Source: Acidihalobacter ferrooxydans
Lineage (GTDB): Bacteria; Pseudomonadota; Gammaproteobacteria; DSM-5130; Acidihalobacteraceae
Direction: 5' to 3'
Length of the DNA stretch: 64,000 nucleotides
Assembly (NCBI RefSeq): GCF_001975725.1
Contig: NZ_CP019434.1
Span: 2,430,606 to 2,494,605, forward strand
A program made the position numbers and the translations under genes. Position 1 is the first letter of the stretch, and every line of letters begins with the position of its first letter. A model generated the notes under the pieces. It was not told the DNA's origin and searched no databases. It was given only the letters and a program-made list of their open reading frames with translations. This document shows, in pieces, positions 50,948 to 62,487 of this stretch.

Positions 50948-52062
50948 CCGTTCGTCAGCGCATCATTGTCGGCCTATCCGGCGGCGTCGATTCCGGCGTC
51001 GCCGCCCTGCGGCTCATCGAACAAGGCCACCGCGTCGAAGGGCTGTTCATGAAAAACTGGGATGATGACGACGACGCCGATTACTGCGCTGCGGCCGAAG
51101 ACCTCGAAGAAGCGCGGCGCGTCGCCGACACCCTCGGCATCGCCCTGCACAAGGTCAACTTCGCGCGCGAGTACCGCGACCGCGTGTTCAGCCATTTCCT
51201 CAAGGAATACAGTGCCGGGCGCACCCCCAATCCGGATATTCTCTGCAACTCGGAAATCAAGTTTCGCGCCTTTCTCGACTATGCCCGCGGCCTCGGCGCG
51301 GATGCCATCGCCACCGGCCACTACGCCCGCATCGACGCCGGTGCGAACTTATTGCGGGGACTGGACCCGGCCAAGGATCAAAGCTACTTCCTGCACGCGC
51401 TGAATCGCGAACAGCTTGCCGCCAGCCGCTTCCCGCTCGGCGCACTGCACAAATCAACGGTGCGCGAAATCGCCCGTCAGGCCGGTCTACCCAATCACCA
51501 GCGCAAGGACAGCACCGGCATCTGCTTCATCGGCGAACGACGCTTCCGCGACTTCCTCGCCCGCTACCTGCCCGCTCAGCCCGGAGACATCGTTACCGCG
51601 CAGGGCGAGGTCATCGGCCGGCACCAGGGCTTGATGTATTACACCCTCGGACAACGTCAGGGCCTGGGCATCGGCGGGCGCTCCGATGCCGGCGACGCGC
51701 CGTGGTACGTTGCTGAAAAACGCCTTGAAAACAACACACTCGTTGTCGTGCAAGGCAGCGATCATCCATACCTGTTCTCTTCCGGGCTGCACGCACCCTG
51801 CATGCACTGGATCGCCGGCGCGGCCCCCGCCGCACCGTTTCGCGCCACGGCCAAAGTGCGCTACCGCCAGACCGACCAGCCCTGCCGCGTGACCGTGCGC
51901 GAGACCGGCGTCGACGTGCATTTCGATACCCCGCAACGAGCCGTTACCCCCGGCCAATCGCTGGTTCTGTATGCGGGTGACGTATGCCTTGGCGGTGGCG
52001 TCATCGACAGCACGACCGACCTTGCGGGCACTCGCACCCGCACTGCGCCATCCACGGCCTGA
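50944..52062 (+). CDS. mnmA: tRNA 2-thiouridylase MnmA
   Basis: Puts the 2-thio group on the wobble uridine of Lys, Glu and Gln tRNAs. The 372-residue protein has the PP-loop [34 protein letters not shown], and the two catalytic cysteines in [16 protein letters not shown] and [18 protein letters not shown]. The start overlaps the nudJ stop. It is in the common nudJ-mnmA-hflD order. Confidence 0.97.
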   Translation: MTVRQRIIVGLSGGVDSGVAALRLIEQGHRVEGLFMKNWDDDDDADYCAAAEDLEEARRVADTLGIALHKVNFAREYRDRVFSHFLKEYSAGRTPNPDILCNSEIKFRAFLDYARGLGADAIATGHYARIDAGANLLRGLDPAKDQSYFLHALNREQLAASRFPLGALHKSTVREIARQAGLPNHQRKDSTGICFIGERRFRDFLARYLPAQPGDIVTAQGEVIGRHQGLMYYTLGQRQGLGIGGRSDAGDAPWYVAEKRLENNTLVVVQGSDHPYLFSSGLHAPCMHWIAGAAPAAPFRATAKVRYRQTDQPCRVTVRETGVDVHFDTPQRAVTPGQSLVLYAGDVCLGGGVIDSTTDLAGTRTRTAPSTA

Positions 52063-52164
52063 CGCAAACGCGTCGAATCCTCGCTTGGCAAGCACGGCAA
52101 ACGGCACGTATCCTTCCGGTTGAGAGGCTCACAGAATCGCCAACTGCCCCATTGAGGACACCGC

Positions 52165-52782
52165 TTGGAGCGCACCCTACACAATCGCACGCTCGCACTT
52201 GCTGCACTGTTTCAGTGCATTGGCGAAGTAGACCGCCTCGCACGCAGCGGTCAAAGCGATCCGCAAACCCTCGACATGCTAATCCGCAGCGTGCTCAAAA
52301 TCGACGCCCCGGATCTGGAAACCATTTACGGCGACAGCACCGCCCTGCGCCCCGGACTCGAACTCCTGCGCCAGCAACTTGGCGACGGTCCCAATCCGCA
52401 CAGCACCAAACTCATGCGCTATGCCGTCGCCACCCTGCACCTGGAGCGGCGGCTGGATGCCCAATCCGCGATACGCAAGCAGCTCGGCGACGGCCTTGAA
52501 CAAGCGCAACGCCAGAGCGAATACTTCGACCCGACGCACGACAACGTCATCGCAGGGCTGGCCGCGCTGTACCGGGACACCATCAGTAAACTCGGCCCAC
52601 GCATCATCGTGCGCGGCGAGCAGGTTCATCTGGGCAACGAGAACATCGCCAGCCGCATCCGTGTACTCCTGCTCGCCGCGATCCGCGCCGCGGTACTGTG
52701 GCGCCAGGCGGGCGGCAACCGCGTGCGGTTGCTGATCGGGCGCCGCGCAATGATCGACGAAGCCGCCCGTCTGCTGGCATGA
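52165..52782 (+). CDS. hflD: HflD (YcfC) high-frequency lysogenisation protein homologue
   Basis: A 205-residue peripheral membrane, all-helical protein of the HflD/YcfC family; in E. coli it counters the lambda CII protein. RTLALAALFQCIGEVDRLAR, IYGDSTALRPGLELLRQQLG, FDPTHDNVIAGLAALYRDTI and RIRVLLLAAIRAAVLWRQ are family blocks. The start is TTG 52165, with GAGGA 8 nt upstream; no ATG fits. It lies 102 bp after mnmA. Confidence 0.93.
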   Translation: MERTLHNRTLALAALFQCIGEVDRLARSGQSDPQTLDMLIRSVLKIDAPDLETIYGDSTALRPGLELLRQQLGDGPNPHSTKLMRYAVATLHLERRLDAQSAIRKQLGDGLEQAQRQSEYFDPTHDNVIAGLAALYRDTISKLGPRIIVRGEQVHLGNENIASRIRVLLLAAIRAAVLWRQAGGNRVRLLIGRRAMIDEAARLLA

Positions 52783-52856
52783 CCTGCGACCTCACCACAC
52801 CGACCCGACAGGCATACAATGACAGGCGCCGTGGTATCGACTTTGCAAAGAATCCT

Positions 52857-52940
52857 TCCCGGGAGCCGGCCGGGTCTGGAAGATCGTGGCGCGCCGTCTG
52901 CGCCGCGGCCGCTTGCTGCGGGGTCCGACAGGCTCCCGGA
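52857..52940. repeat. Family A inverted-repeat element, copy 7 (short, GC-rich)
   Basis: About 84 bp, with ends CCCGGGAGCCGGCCGGGTCT and GGGTCCGACAGGCTCCCGG. The core keeps GGAAGATCGTGGCGCGCC but is diverged from the other copies. It lies upstream of acnA. Confidence 0.6.
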
Positions 52941-52990
52941 CCCCGTGTTTTTCCTCAACCTTGTCCCACCGCACTCGACAGGTAACGCCG

Positions 52991-55657
<2,667 letters not shown>

Positions 55658-55665
55658 CGCCGCTG

Positions 55666-55701
55666 GAATACGCCGCGCAACCCGAATGGCGCGGCGTATT
55701 C
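55666..55701. terminator. Bidirectional hairpin between acnA and ppsR
   Basis: A perfect 13-bp inverted repeat, GAATACGCCGCGC / GCGCGGCGTATTC, with a 10-nt loop lies 8 bp after the acnA stop and 30 bp from the convergent ppsR stop. There is no T-run, but the position and strength suggest a transcript end for both genes. Confidence 0.6.
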
Positions 55702-55717
55702 TCACACGCTGCCAGGC

Positions 55718-55735
55718 GCCTGTCGGACAGGCTAG
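55718..55735. repeat. Family A remnant, fused ends
   Basis: GCCTGTCGGACAGGC is a perfect palindrome and is what would remain if the two ends of a family A element were joined. It is followed by TAG, so CTAG lies at 55732-55735. The ppsR stop codon TAG (minus strand) lies inside that CTAG. Confidence 0.45.
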
Positions 55736-56556
55736 CGCGCCAGCGACTTGAGCCCCATGTCCTGCAAAATCACTGTGGCGATTTCCTCGACCGACATGCG
55801 CGCCGTGTTGAGCGCCTTGATCCCCAGGCTCCGGAAAATGCAGTCGGTTTCGTAAATCTCCTGCCGGCATTGCTCGACCGAGGCGTAACGACTGTTCGGC
55901 AATCGCTCGCTGCGTATTTCCGACAGGCGCTCGGCCTCCGTGGTCAGACCGTACAGTTTGCTTTTTTGCGCCAACACTTCCGGCGGCAACCGGCCCGACT
56001 CGAAAATTTCCTCGGTCAACGGCACGTTGGCCGCATAGATACCGTACTGCAAACCCAGATACAGACAGGTCGGCGTCTTCCCGCAACGCGATGGCGCCAG
56101 CAAAATCACGTCAGCATTGCCATAATTGCGCATGGAAACACCATCATCATGCGCGAGCGCATAATTGACCGCCTCGATACGCCGATAATACGTGCCCGGA
56201 TTGATCCCGTGAGCAAGACCGATGGAATGCGAAGCCCGAGTACCCAGCGTCTTTTCAAGGCGCGCGATGAAGGCATCGAAAAAATCAATAAACACGCCGT
56301 CCACCGCTTGCAGCAGGACGCGCACGTCATCGTCCACCGCCGTACTGAACACCAGTGGTTTGGCGCGGCCCGCCATCCGCGCATAGGCATTGATCCGCGT
56401 CACCGCCTCGGCCGCTTTCTGGCGGGAATTGATAAACGGGAGCGTGAAGCGCTCGAACTGCACACCGTCGAACTGGGTCAAGAGCATATTGCCGAGCGTT
56501 TCCGCAGTAATGCCGGTACGATCGGAAAGAAAAAACACGCCGCGCGTCTGTTGCAT
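55732..56556 (-). CDS. ppsR: PEP synthase regulatory protein (kinase/pyrophosphorylase)
   Basis: A DUF299 protein that inactivates PEP synthase by ADP-dependent phosphorylation and reactivates it by phosphorolysis. The 274-residue protein has [19 protein letters not shown] and the P-loop [27 protein letters not shown] before the ATG fixes the start at 56556. It is divergent from its target ppsA, 62 bp apart, the usual arrangement. Confidence 0.97.
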   Translation of the reverse strand: MQQTRGVFFLSDRTGITAETLGNMLLTQFDGVQFERFTLPFINSRQKAAEAVTRINAYARMAGRAKPLVFSTAVDDDVRVLLQAVDGVFIDFFDAFIARLEKTLGTRASHSIGLAHGINPGTYYRRIEAVNYALAHDDGVSMRNYGNADVILLAPSRCGKTPTCLYLGLQYGIYAANVPLTEEIFESGRLPPEVLAQKSKLYGLTTEAERLSEIRSERLPNSRYASVEQCRQEIYETDCIFRSLGIKALNTARMSVEEIATVILQDMGLKSLAR

Positions 56557-56618
56557 GTGTCTGGCACCTCCGGCATATGTGGCCAAAACAAAATGACATA
56601 ATGCACGAGGAGAACAAA

Positions 56619-58997
56619 ATGAGTACTCAACACGTCCTCTGGTTCAACCAGGTCGGCATGAACGACGTCGGCCAGGTCGGCGGTAAAAACGCCTCGCTGG
56701 GCGAGATGATCAGCCACCTGGGTGAACTGGGCGTCAGCGTGCCCAACGGCTTCGCCACCACAGCCGACGCCTACCGCGCGTTCCTCGCGCACGAAGGGCT
56801 CGATTCCCGCATCCGCGACCGGCTGGCCACGCTCGATGTCGAAGACGTCAACGCGCTCGCCGCCACCGGCGAGCAGATCCGCGCCCTGATCATGGCCCAG
56901 CCCTTCCCCGCTGAATTCGCGGCAGCCGTGCGCGAAACATTCGCCCGACTCGAAGCACAAAGCGGCCCGCAGCCCTCTTTCGCCGTGCGCTCCTCGGCCA
57001 CCGCCGAAGACCTACCCGATGCCTCGTTCGCCGGGCAGCAGGAAACCCTGCTCAACGTGACTGGCATCGACAGCATCCTGGCAGCGATCAAGGAAGTCTT
57101 TGCCAGCCTGTTCAACGATCGCGCGATTTCCTACCGCGCGCATAAGGGCTTCGACCATGGCGAAGTCGCGCTCAGCGCCGGCATCCAGCGCATGGTGCGC
57201 TCCGACATCGGCGCCAGCGGCGTGATGTTCAGCATCGACACCGAATCCGGCTTTCGCGACGTGGTGTTCGTCACCGCCTCCTACGGCCTGGGCGAAGCCG
57301 TGGTTCAGGGCTCGGTGAATCCGGACGAATTCTACGTCCACAAACCCACGCTGCGCGCCGGGCGCCCCGCCGTGCTGCGCCGCACGCTCGGCAGCAAAGC
57401 GAGCAAGATCGTCTACGCCGGCGAGGAACATCACGCCACGGTCAAGACCGTGGACACCGACCCCGCAGTGCGCGGCGTGTTCTGCCTCGACGATGCCGAC
57501 GTCGAAGCACTCGCCCGCCAGGCCCTGACCATCGAACAGCACTACGGCCGACCGATGGACATCGAATGGGGCAAGGACGGCCACGACGGCAAGCTGTACA
57601 TCCTCCAGGCGCGTCCCGAAACCATCCACGCCCACGGCGCGCAATCCATCGTGCGCTACCGCATCAAGGACAGCGGCCCGCGCACCGTGCTCGCCGAAGG
57701 ACGCTCCGTGGGCGACCGCATCGGCGCCGGCACCGTCCGCGTGATCCACAACCTGAGCGAAATGGATCAGGTCCGCGACGGCGACATCCTCGTCACCGGC
57801 ATGACCGACCCCGACTGGGAGCCGGTGATGAAGCGCGTCGCAGCCGTCGTCACCGACCGCGGCGGGCGCACCTGCCATGCCGCCATCATCGCCCGCGAAC
57901 TCGGCATTCCCGCCGTAGTCGGCACCGGCACCGCAACGCGCGACCTGGCCGACGGCATCGCCGCCACGGTGTCCTGCGCCGAAGGCGACACCGGCTACGT
58001 CTACGCCGGCCAACTCGACTTCGCCGTCGAGGAATTCACCCTCGAAGCGATGCCCGAGATTCCGGTCAAAGTGATGCTCAACGTCGGCAACCCCGACCGC
58101 GCCTTCACCTTCGCCGGCGTACCCAACCGCGGCGTCGGCCTCGCCCGGCTGGAGTTCATCATCAACCGCATGATCGGCATCCACCCGCGCGCCCTGCTCG
58201 AATTCGCCGATCAGCCGGCTGCACTGCAAGCCGAAATCCGAACCCGTACCGAAGCTTACGGCGATCCGGTCGAGTACTACGTCAAGCGCCTCGCCGAAGG
58301 CATTGCCACCATCGGCGCCGCCTTCGCGCCCGAACCGGTGATCGTGCGCCTGTCCGACTTCAAATCGAACGAATACGCCAACCTGCTCGGCGGCAGCCGT
58401 TACGAACCCGACGAAGAAAACCCCATGCTCGGCTTCCGCGGCGCTTCGCGCTACATCTCCGAGGCCTTCCGCCCCTGCTTCGAGCTCGAGTGCCGCGCAG
58501 TGCGCTACGTACGCGAAACCATGGGTCTGGAAAACGTGCAGATCATGATCCCCTTCGTGCGCACCCTCAACGAAGCGCGGCAAGTCAGCGAACTGCTCGC
58601 CGCCAACGGACTCAGGCGCGGCGAACACAGCCTCAAGGTGATGATGATGTGCGAACTGCCGAGCAACGCCCTGCTCGCCGACGAATTCCTGAACTATTTC
58701 GACGGCTTCTCCATCGGCTCCAACGACATGACCCAGCTCACCCTGGGGCTCGACCGTGATTCGGGACTGATCGCCCAGGAATTCGACGAACGCGACCCCG
58801 CCGTGCTGCGCTTGCTCGACCTGGCCATTACCGCCTGCCGCAAGGCCGGCAAATACGTCGGCATCTGTGGCCAGGGGCCCTCCGACCACCCCGATCTGGC
58901 GCAATGGCTGATGGACAGACACATCGAGAGCATTTCACTCAACCCGGACACCGTCGTGCCAACCTGGATGCTGCTGGCCGGGCGAACGCAGAAATAA
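56619..58997 (+). CDS. ppsA: Phosphoenolpyruvate synthase
   Basis: Makes PEP from pyruvate and ATP for gluconeogenesis. The 792-residue protein has an ATP-grasp N-terminal domain ([36 protein letters not shown]), the swivelling phosphohistidine domain with the catalytic His in [20 protein letters not shown], and a PEP-binding barrel ending [18 protein letters not shown] and [23 protein letters not shown] lies just before ATG 56619. PpsR from the divergent gene should control it at the conserved Thr beside the catalytic His. Confidence 0.97.
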   Translation: MSTQHVLWFNQVGMNDVGQVGGKNASLGEMISHLGELGVSVPNGFATTADAYRAFLAHEGLDSRIRDRLATLDVEDVNALAATGEQIRALIMAQPFPAEFAAAVRETFARLEAQSGPQPSFAVRSSATAEDLPDASFAGQQETLLNVTGIDSILAAIKEVFASLFNDRAISYRAHKGFDHGEVALSAGIQRMVRSDIGASGVMFSIDTESGFRDVVFVTASYGLGEAVVQGSVNPDEFYVHKPTLRAGRPAVLRRTLGSKASKIVYAGEEHHATVKTVDTDPAVRGVFCLDDADVEALARQALTIEQHYGRPMDIEWGKDGHDGKLYILQARPETIHAHGAQSIVRYRIKDSGPRTVLAEGRSVGDRIGAGTVRVIHNLSEMDQVRDGDILVTGMTDPDWEPVMKRVAAVVTDRGGRTCHAAIIARELGIPAVVGTGTATRDLADGIAATVSCAEGDTGYVYAGQLDFAVEEFTLEAMPEIPVKVMLNVGNPDRAFTFAGVPNRGVGLARLEFIINRMIGIHPRALLEFADQPAALQAEIRTRTEAYGDPVEYYVKRLAEGIATIGAAFAPEPVIVRLSDFKSNEYANLLGGSRYEPDEENPMLGFRGASRYISEAFRPCFELECRAVRYVRETMGLENVQIMIPFVRTLNEARQVSELLAANGLRRGEHSLKVMMMCELPSNALLADEFLNYFDGFSIGSNDMTQLTLGLDRDSGLIAQEFDERDPAVLRLLDLAITACRKAGKYVGICGQGPSDHPDLAQWLMDRHIESISLNPDTVVPTWMLLAGRTQK

Positions 58998-59048
58998 CGT
59001 GTTGAAAAAGCTGACCGCTATCACGCTGGCGTGAGTAAATAAAAAGGA

Positions 59049-59132
59049 GTCTTGCAATCAGGCACGTGGATTGTCAGCGTCGCGTAATGGCCAGACCAGC
59101 CAGAATCGTGCTGGATTGCAAGACCCGACCCC
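59049..59132. repeat. Family C short repeat, copy 1
   Basis: About 84 bp, GTCTTGCAATCAGGCACGTG to ATTGCAAGACCCGACCCC, with inverted ends (GTCTTGCAATC / GATTGCAAGAC, one mismatch). It lies between ppsA and the Sel1 gene. Confidence 0.8.
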
Positions 59133-59169
59133 GTTTTTCGCTGAATCAAACCAAAATGGGAATCATCCT

Positions 59170-60240
59170 ATGGCCTCATTGAACTCTCGGCTTTGTCGAT
59201 CTCATTGGCTCGCCACGGTCATTATTCTGTCGCTCGCTACCGTTCCGCTATCTGCTGCAGCGTCCTGGTACCGAAAGGCAGCCGAGCAAGGATACGCACC
59301 AGCCGAATACGAGCTAGGTTCCCTCTATGAAAAGGGCCTAGGTGTCCCACAGAACTACATGACTGCGGCATCCTGGTACCGAAAGGCAGCCAATCAGAGG
59401 TATGCACCGGCCGAAAACAACCTGGGGTCTCTTTATGAAAAGGGTTTAGGTGTCCCACAGAGCTACACAAAGGCCATCTACTGGTATCGAAAAGCGGCTG
59501 AACAGAGCAATGCCCCGGCCGAGAATAACCTTGGCATTCTCTACGCCTCAGGGCATGGCGTCCCGCAAGATTTCGTGACAGCAGCAAAGTGGCTCATTCT
59601 TGCCAAGGCGTCAATGTCATCCACTGATCCAAGTAGGCTTCCTGCCATTGAAAATGCGCTTTCTACCGTCGAGGAGGAAATGACTCCCGCACAAATCGCC
59701 AAGGCCCAACGGCAGGCCAGCGCCTGGTGGTCCGCACATCACCATAGCGCCACACCGCAGCCCACTCATAGCACCACGCCGCAGCCCACTCATAGCACCA
59801 CACCGCAGCCCAGCCATAGCACCACACCACAGCCCACTCATAGCGCCACGCCGCAGCCCACTCATAGCGCCACGCCGCAGCCCACTCATAGCACCACGCC
59901 GCAGCCCACTCATAGCACCACACCGCAGCCCACTCATAGCACCACACCGCAATCCCGGCGTGACGCTGCACTGCAAGCGCGGTGGGCCGCGCAGATAAAA
60001 AATAAGATACAAAGCCACTGGTCTATCCCCCCGGGCTATCAGCCAGGGGAAAGTTGTCAGGTGACCGTGACTCAGGACCGTTCCGGGTATATTCTCAGCG
60101 TCCGCATCGGCCATTGCTCAGGCGGTGAATTGTTCCGTCGCTCGTTGGAGATGGCCACCTCGGAGTCGTCGCCGCTGCCCCCGGCACCGAGTCCGCAGGT
60201 GTTTCAGTCCAAACTCATTTTGGAATTCAATCCAGGTTAA
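59170..60240 (+). CDS. Secreted Sel1-repeat protein with TolA/TonB-like C-terminal domain
   Basis: A 356-residue envelope protein with an unusual build. Residues 1-31 form a signal peptide ending LSAAASW. Three full Sel1 repeats (ASWYRKAAEQGYAPAEYELG type) and a fourth partial one fill about 31-145. A linker of nine 8-residue units, HS(T/A)TPQPT, covers 192-263 and is coded by a 24-bp tandem repeat. The end (about 265-356) looks like a TolA/TonB C-terminal domain: ALQARWAAQIKNKIQSHWSI, CQVTVTQDRSGYILSVRI and a Cys pair. It may span the periplasm. The substrate or partner is unknown. Family C repeats flank the gene on both sides. Confidence 0.82.
   Translation: MASLNSRLCRSHWLATVIILSLATVPLSAAASWYRKAAEQGYAPAEYELGSLYEKGLGVPQNYMTAASWYRKAANQRYAPAENNLGSLYEKGLGVPQSYTKAIYWYRKAAEQSNAPAENNLGILYASGHGVPQDFVTAAKWLILAKASMSSTDPSRLPAIENALSTVEEEMTPAQIAKAQRQASAWWSAHHHSATPQPTHSTTPQPTHSTTPQPSHSTTPQPTHSATPQPTHSATPQPTHSTTPQPTHSTTPQPTHSTTPQSRRDAALQARWAAQIKNKIQSHWSIPPGYQPGESCQVTVTQDRSGYILSVRIGHCSGGELFRRSLEMATSESSPLPPAPSPQVFQSKLILEFNPG
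59743..59958 (+). repeat. 24-bp tandem repeat (nine units) inside the Sel1/TolA-like gene
   Basis: Nine in-frame 24-bp units of the type CATAGCACCACGCCGCAGCC plus CACT follow each other without gaps, differing at a few positions. They encode HS(T/A)TPQPT. Such a minisatellite is prone to change in copy number. Confidence 0.95.
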
Positions 60241-60283
60241 GTACACCATTTGCGCAACGTTAAACCGGCAACAAAGGAAACAT

Positions 60284-60370
60284 GGGGGTCAGGTCTTGCA
60301 ATCAAGCACGTGGATTATTAGCAACGCGAAATGGCTAGACCACTCAGAATCGTGCGTGATTGCAAGACCC
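60284..60370. repeat. Family C short repeat, copy 2
   Basis: About 87 bp, GGGGTCAGGTCTTGCAATCA to GTGATTGCAAGACCC, in the same orientation as copy 1 and about 85% alike by eye (AGCACGTGGATT, AACGCGAAATGGCTAGACCA, CAGAATCGTGC). Confidence 0.8.
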
Positions 60371-60446
60371 GAATATCCCTCTCGGATTTTCAAGAACTAT
60401 TCGCCTCTCAGCTCATTGTCCTGGTCGTCATGAAGCAAAAAAATAT

Positions 60447-60643
60447 GGGGCCGGGTCTTGCAAGTAATCAAGTGGGTCATTAGCTCAGGACCACTCAGCG
60501 CAAAATGGAGCCTGGTCTTAACAACCTGGCCCCTCTCCACCAAGCGGCGGGAAAAAATGAGGTCTCCCAATCACGCACGATTCAGAGTCGTCTGGCCATT
60601 TCGTTACGCCAACGCGATCCACTTGTTGATTGCAAGACCCCGT
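60447..60643. repeat. Family C short repeat, copy 3 (compound, with inverted right part)
   Basis: It begins GGGGCCGGGTCTTGCAAG and ends TTGATTGCAAGACCCCG. The right part (60570-60643) is an inverted copy (CACGCACGATTCAGAGTCGT, CTGGCCATTTCGTTACGCCA); the left part is a broken direct copy. Together with copy 2 it fills the gene-free stretch 60241-60659. Confidence 0.7.
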
Positions 60644-60659
60644 TTTTTCCTGTGATCGA

Positions 60660-61391
60660 TCAATGACTGTGGCTCGGCCGGATGTCAGACCGGCCCGGCA
60701 GACCGCTTTGGAAATAGCCCGGCATGTGGTAATGCCAGAACGTTTCAGGCAACGCCGGGCTGCGCGAGACCACGTTGCCGAATCCGGTGGCGAACGCGAT
60801 ATGCGCCAGATACACCGTGATCATGAAGCCAATCCCCGAAGCCAGACCGAAATACCCGATGCCGGTTGAGGTCGTCGCCGGACTGATCATAAAAATCGTG
60901 GCAATTCCCAATGCATAGGGAATGGCCAACCACCAACGCGTGCGGCCGAATACCAGCACATAGATCGTCACAAAGCCTACGCCGTTGAAGAAATGATCCG
61001 CCCAGCCAAGCATGTTCGAATACAGATCCGGGCCATACATGAAACGGTTGGTCATGAGCACGCCGATGAGTTCAGGCATGGACCCTGGCATGGTGTGGAA
61101 TACACGAAAACCGATAAGCCGCACGATTTCCAGCGCTGCCGTTCCGATAATTCCACCCATCACGCCCGTCAACATGGCGCGCGAAAGACGGTGCCAACCC
61201 ATCAATGGCGCCGCGATGCCAATGCCGACCCAAACCGCAAGCGCCGGCAACAAGGCGTAGATCGCCAGAAACTGCATGGGCCAATAACCGCCGGAGGCGG
61301 CCACGAACATCAGGGGTGAAATCGAAACCGCAGCCAGCACGAACAAGGTCGCCACAAACTCGCCACGTCGCGCTAAATGTAAATTCGCCAT
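60660..61391 (-). CDS. Multi-pass membrane protein of unknown function
   Basis: A 243-residue hydrophobic protein with about six to seven membrane helices (near 12-32, 38-58, 70-92, 125-147, 152-170 and 175-200). Several His/Trp/Phe residues lie between them (WADHFFNGVGFVTIY, PETFWHYHMPGYFQSG). I do not recognise the family. AGGAGG 8 nt before ATG 61391 makes the start firm. It lies 77 bp downstream of the DUF302 gene, probably in one operon. Confidence 0.78.
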   Translation of the reverse strand: MANLHLARRGEFVATLFVLAAVSISPLMFVAASGGYWPMQFLAIYALLPALAVWVGIGIAAPLMGWHRLSRAMLTGVMGGIIGTAALEIVRLIGFRVFHTMPGSMPELIGVLMTNRFMYGPDLYSNMLGWADHFFNGVGFVTIYVLVFGRTRWWLAIPYALGIATIFMISPATTSTGIGYFGLASGIGFMITVYLAHIAFATGFGNVVSRSPALPETFWHYHMPGYFQSGLPGRSDIRPSHSH

Positions 61392-61468
61392 GGGACTATC
61401 CTCCTGCAGCGCGCAGCTTCACGGTATGACAGTATTTCGTGAAACCGCGCCCTGCGTGCTGGTGGGTG

Positions 61469-61945
61469 TTACCGGGTCGCGTCGTGTGCAATGGCGGCAA
61501 ATTTCTTGTCCATCATCTTGCCCGGCATGGTCAGCTTGGGATTGATGCTCCCCATCAAGTGCGAGGGCTCGAAGTAACCGACGTAGGTCGTTCCGCCCTT
61601 TACCCAAACATACATGCGGGCAGGAATCACGGCTCCTACAGCCGGGTCCATGGCGAACAGTTTTTTACCCACGGTGGGATTCCCGACCAGAAAGCTTTCA
61701 GCCCCTTTGAGTTGCAATCCGGTCATGCTCAGAATCCGTTGCTGGTTGATTTTGCCCATGACCATAAGTCCATTGCTGGCCACAGAACGCTTGAGCGCCG
61801 AGACCGTCGCGTTGAACCCTTGGTGCGAAGCCTGACTGACAAATGCCGTTCCCGCGGCGAATGCCGTGGTGGTGGCAACAGTTGTGAGCAAGCCGACTGC
61901 GGCGAGCTGGCGGCCCATTCGATACAGATTTGTTGTAGTAGACAT
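61469..61945 (-). CDS. Exported DUF302 protein
   Basis: A 158-residue protein with a signal peptide (about 1-30, ending TTAFAAGTAF) and a DUF302 domain: HQGFNATVSALKRSVASNGL, MVMGKINQQRIL, FLVGNPTVGKKLFAMDPAVG, IPARMYVWVKGGTTYVGYFE. DUF302 proteins have no firm function; some are linked to redox or heavy-metal stress. AGGAGG stands before the ATG. It is the first gene of the pair with the membrane protein. Confidence 0.9.
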   Translation of the reverse strand: MSTTTNLYRMGRQLAAVGLLTTVATTTAFAAGTAFVSQASHQGFNATVSALKRSVASNGLMVMGKINQQRILSMTGLQLKGAESFLVGNPTVGKKLFAMDPAVGAVIPARMYVWVKGGTTYVGYFEPSHLMGSINPKLTMPGKMMDKKFAAIAHDATR

Positions 61946-62487
61946 GGCGATTCCTCCTGGCAGTGATTTAAGTCATGGTTCAGAGCGCAGAACATGCCGC
62001 TCTCATACCTACTGTCGAGAAAACGCCTGGATTCTTACAATTTTCCAGAAATAGCAGGAAGTCGTTATCATCATGACAACGCATGCAATGCGGCGGCGCT
62101 TGTTCGTGTTATCGGTGATATGTCACCGAAATACGGCCGCGTATCCTTGCACCAAGGATGCCAGCCCTTCAGACAGGATGGTTATCCAGGGCATCCCATT
62201 AGACGCGGCGAGATTTACGCAGAGACATGGCTTCACAGGATATATTTTTTAGTGAGCTACATCGTCACACCATGCCCGAACGAAAAATTTTTTTGGATTC
62301 TAAATATCCGGAAAAGCTGCCTCTTCTCATGGATTATCCGGACTTAACATTGACAAGTCACAGCGCTGATAAACGCGGACAATAATTAATGTTTGGAATC
62401 AACACTCCCCTACGATTCCTCCGATTTTTTTCTCCCTATGGCGATGGAGTATGCTTCATCAAATCTGATCGGACGACGAAATAAACC
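61946..62487. other. Gene-free, partly AT-rich stretch
   Basis: No convincing gene is seen. The right part (about 62230-62410) is markedly AT-rich for this genome and has the near-repeats AATATCCGGAAAAG and GGATTATCCGGACTT. A 117-codon frame (61994-62347) has no ribosome-binding site and an odd composition. It probably carries divergent promoters for the DUF302 and GGDEF genes. Confidence 0.5.

Noticed and set aside
57012-58922. 636-codon open frame on the minus strand
   Set aside because: It is fully antisense to ppsA. Long antisense frames arise from the GC-rich third positions, and the translation is low-complexity Gly/Val/His-rich with no domain.
59743-59958. Possible CRISPR array
   Set aside because: The 24-bp units are directly contiguous without spacers and lie in frame within a coding sequence.
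61994-62347. 117-codon frame in the gap before the GGDEF gene
   Set aside because: No ribosome-binding site and no domain; the AT-rich DNA makes a chance frame plausible.
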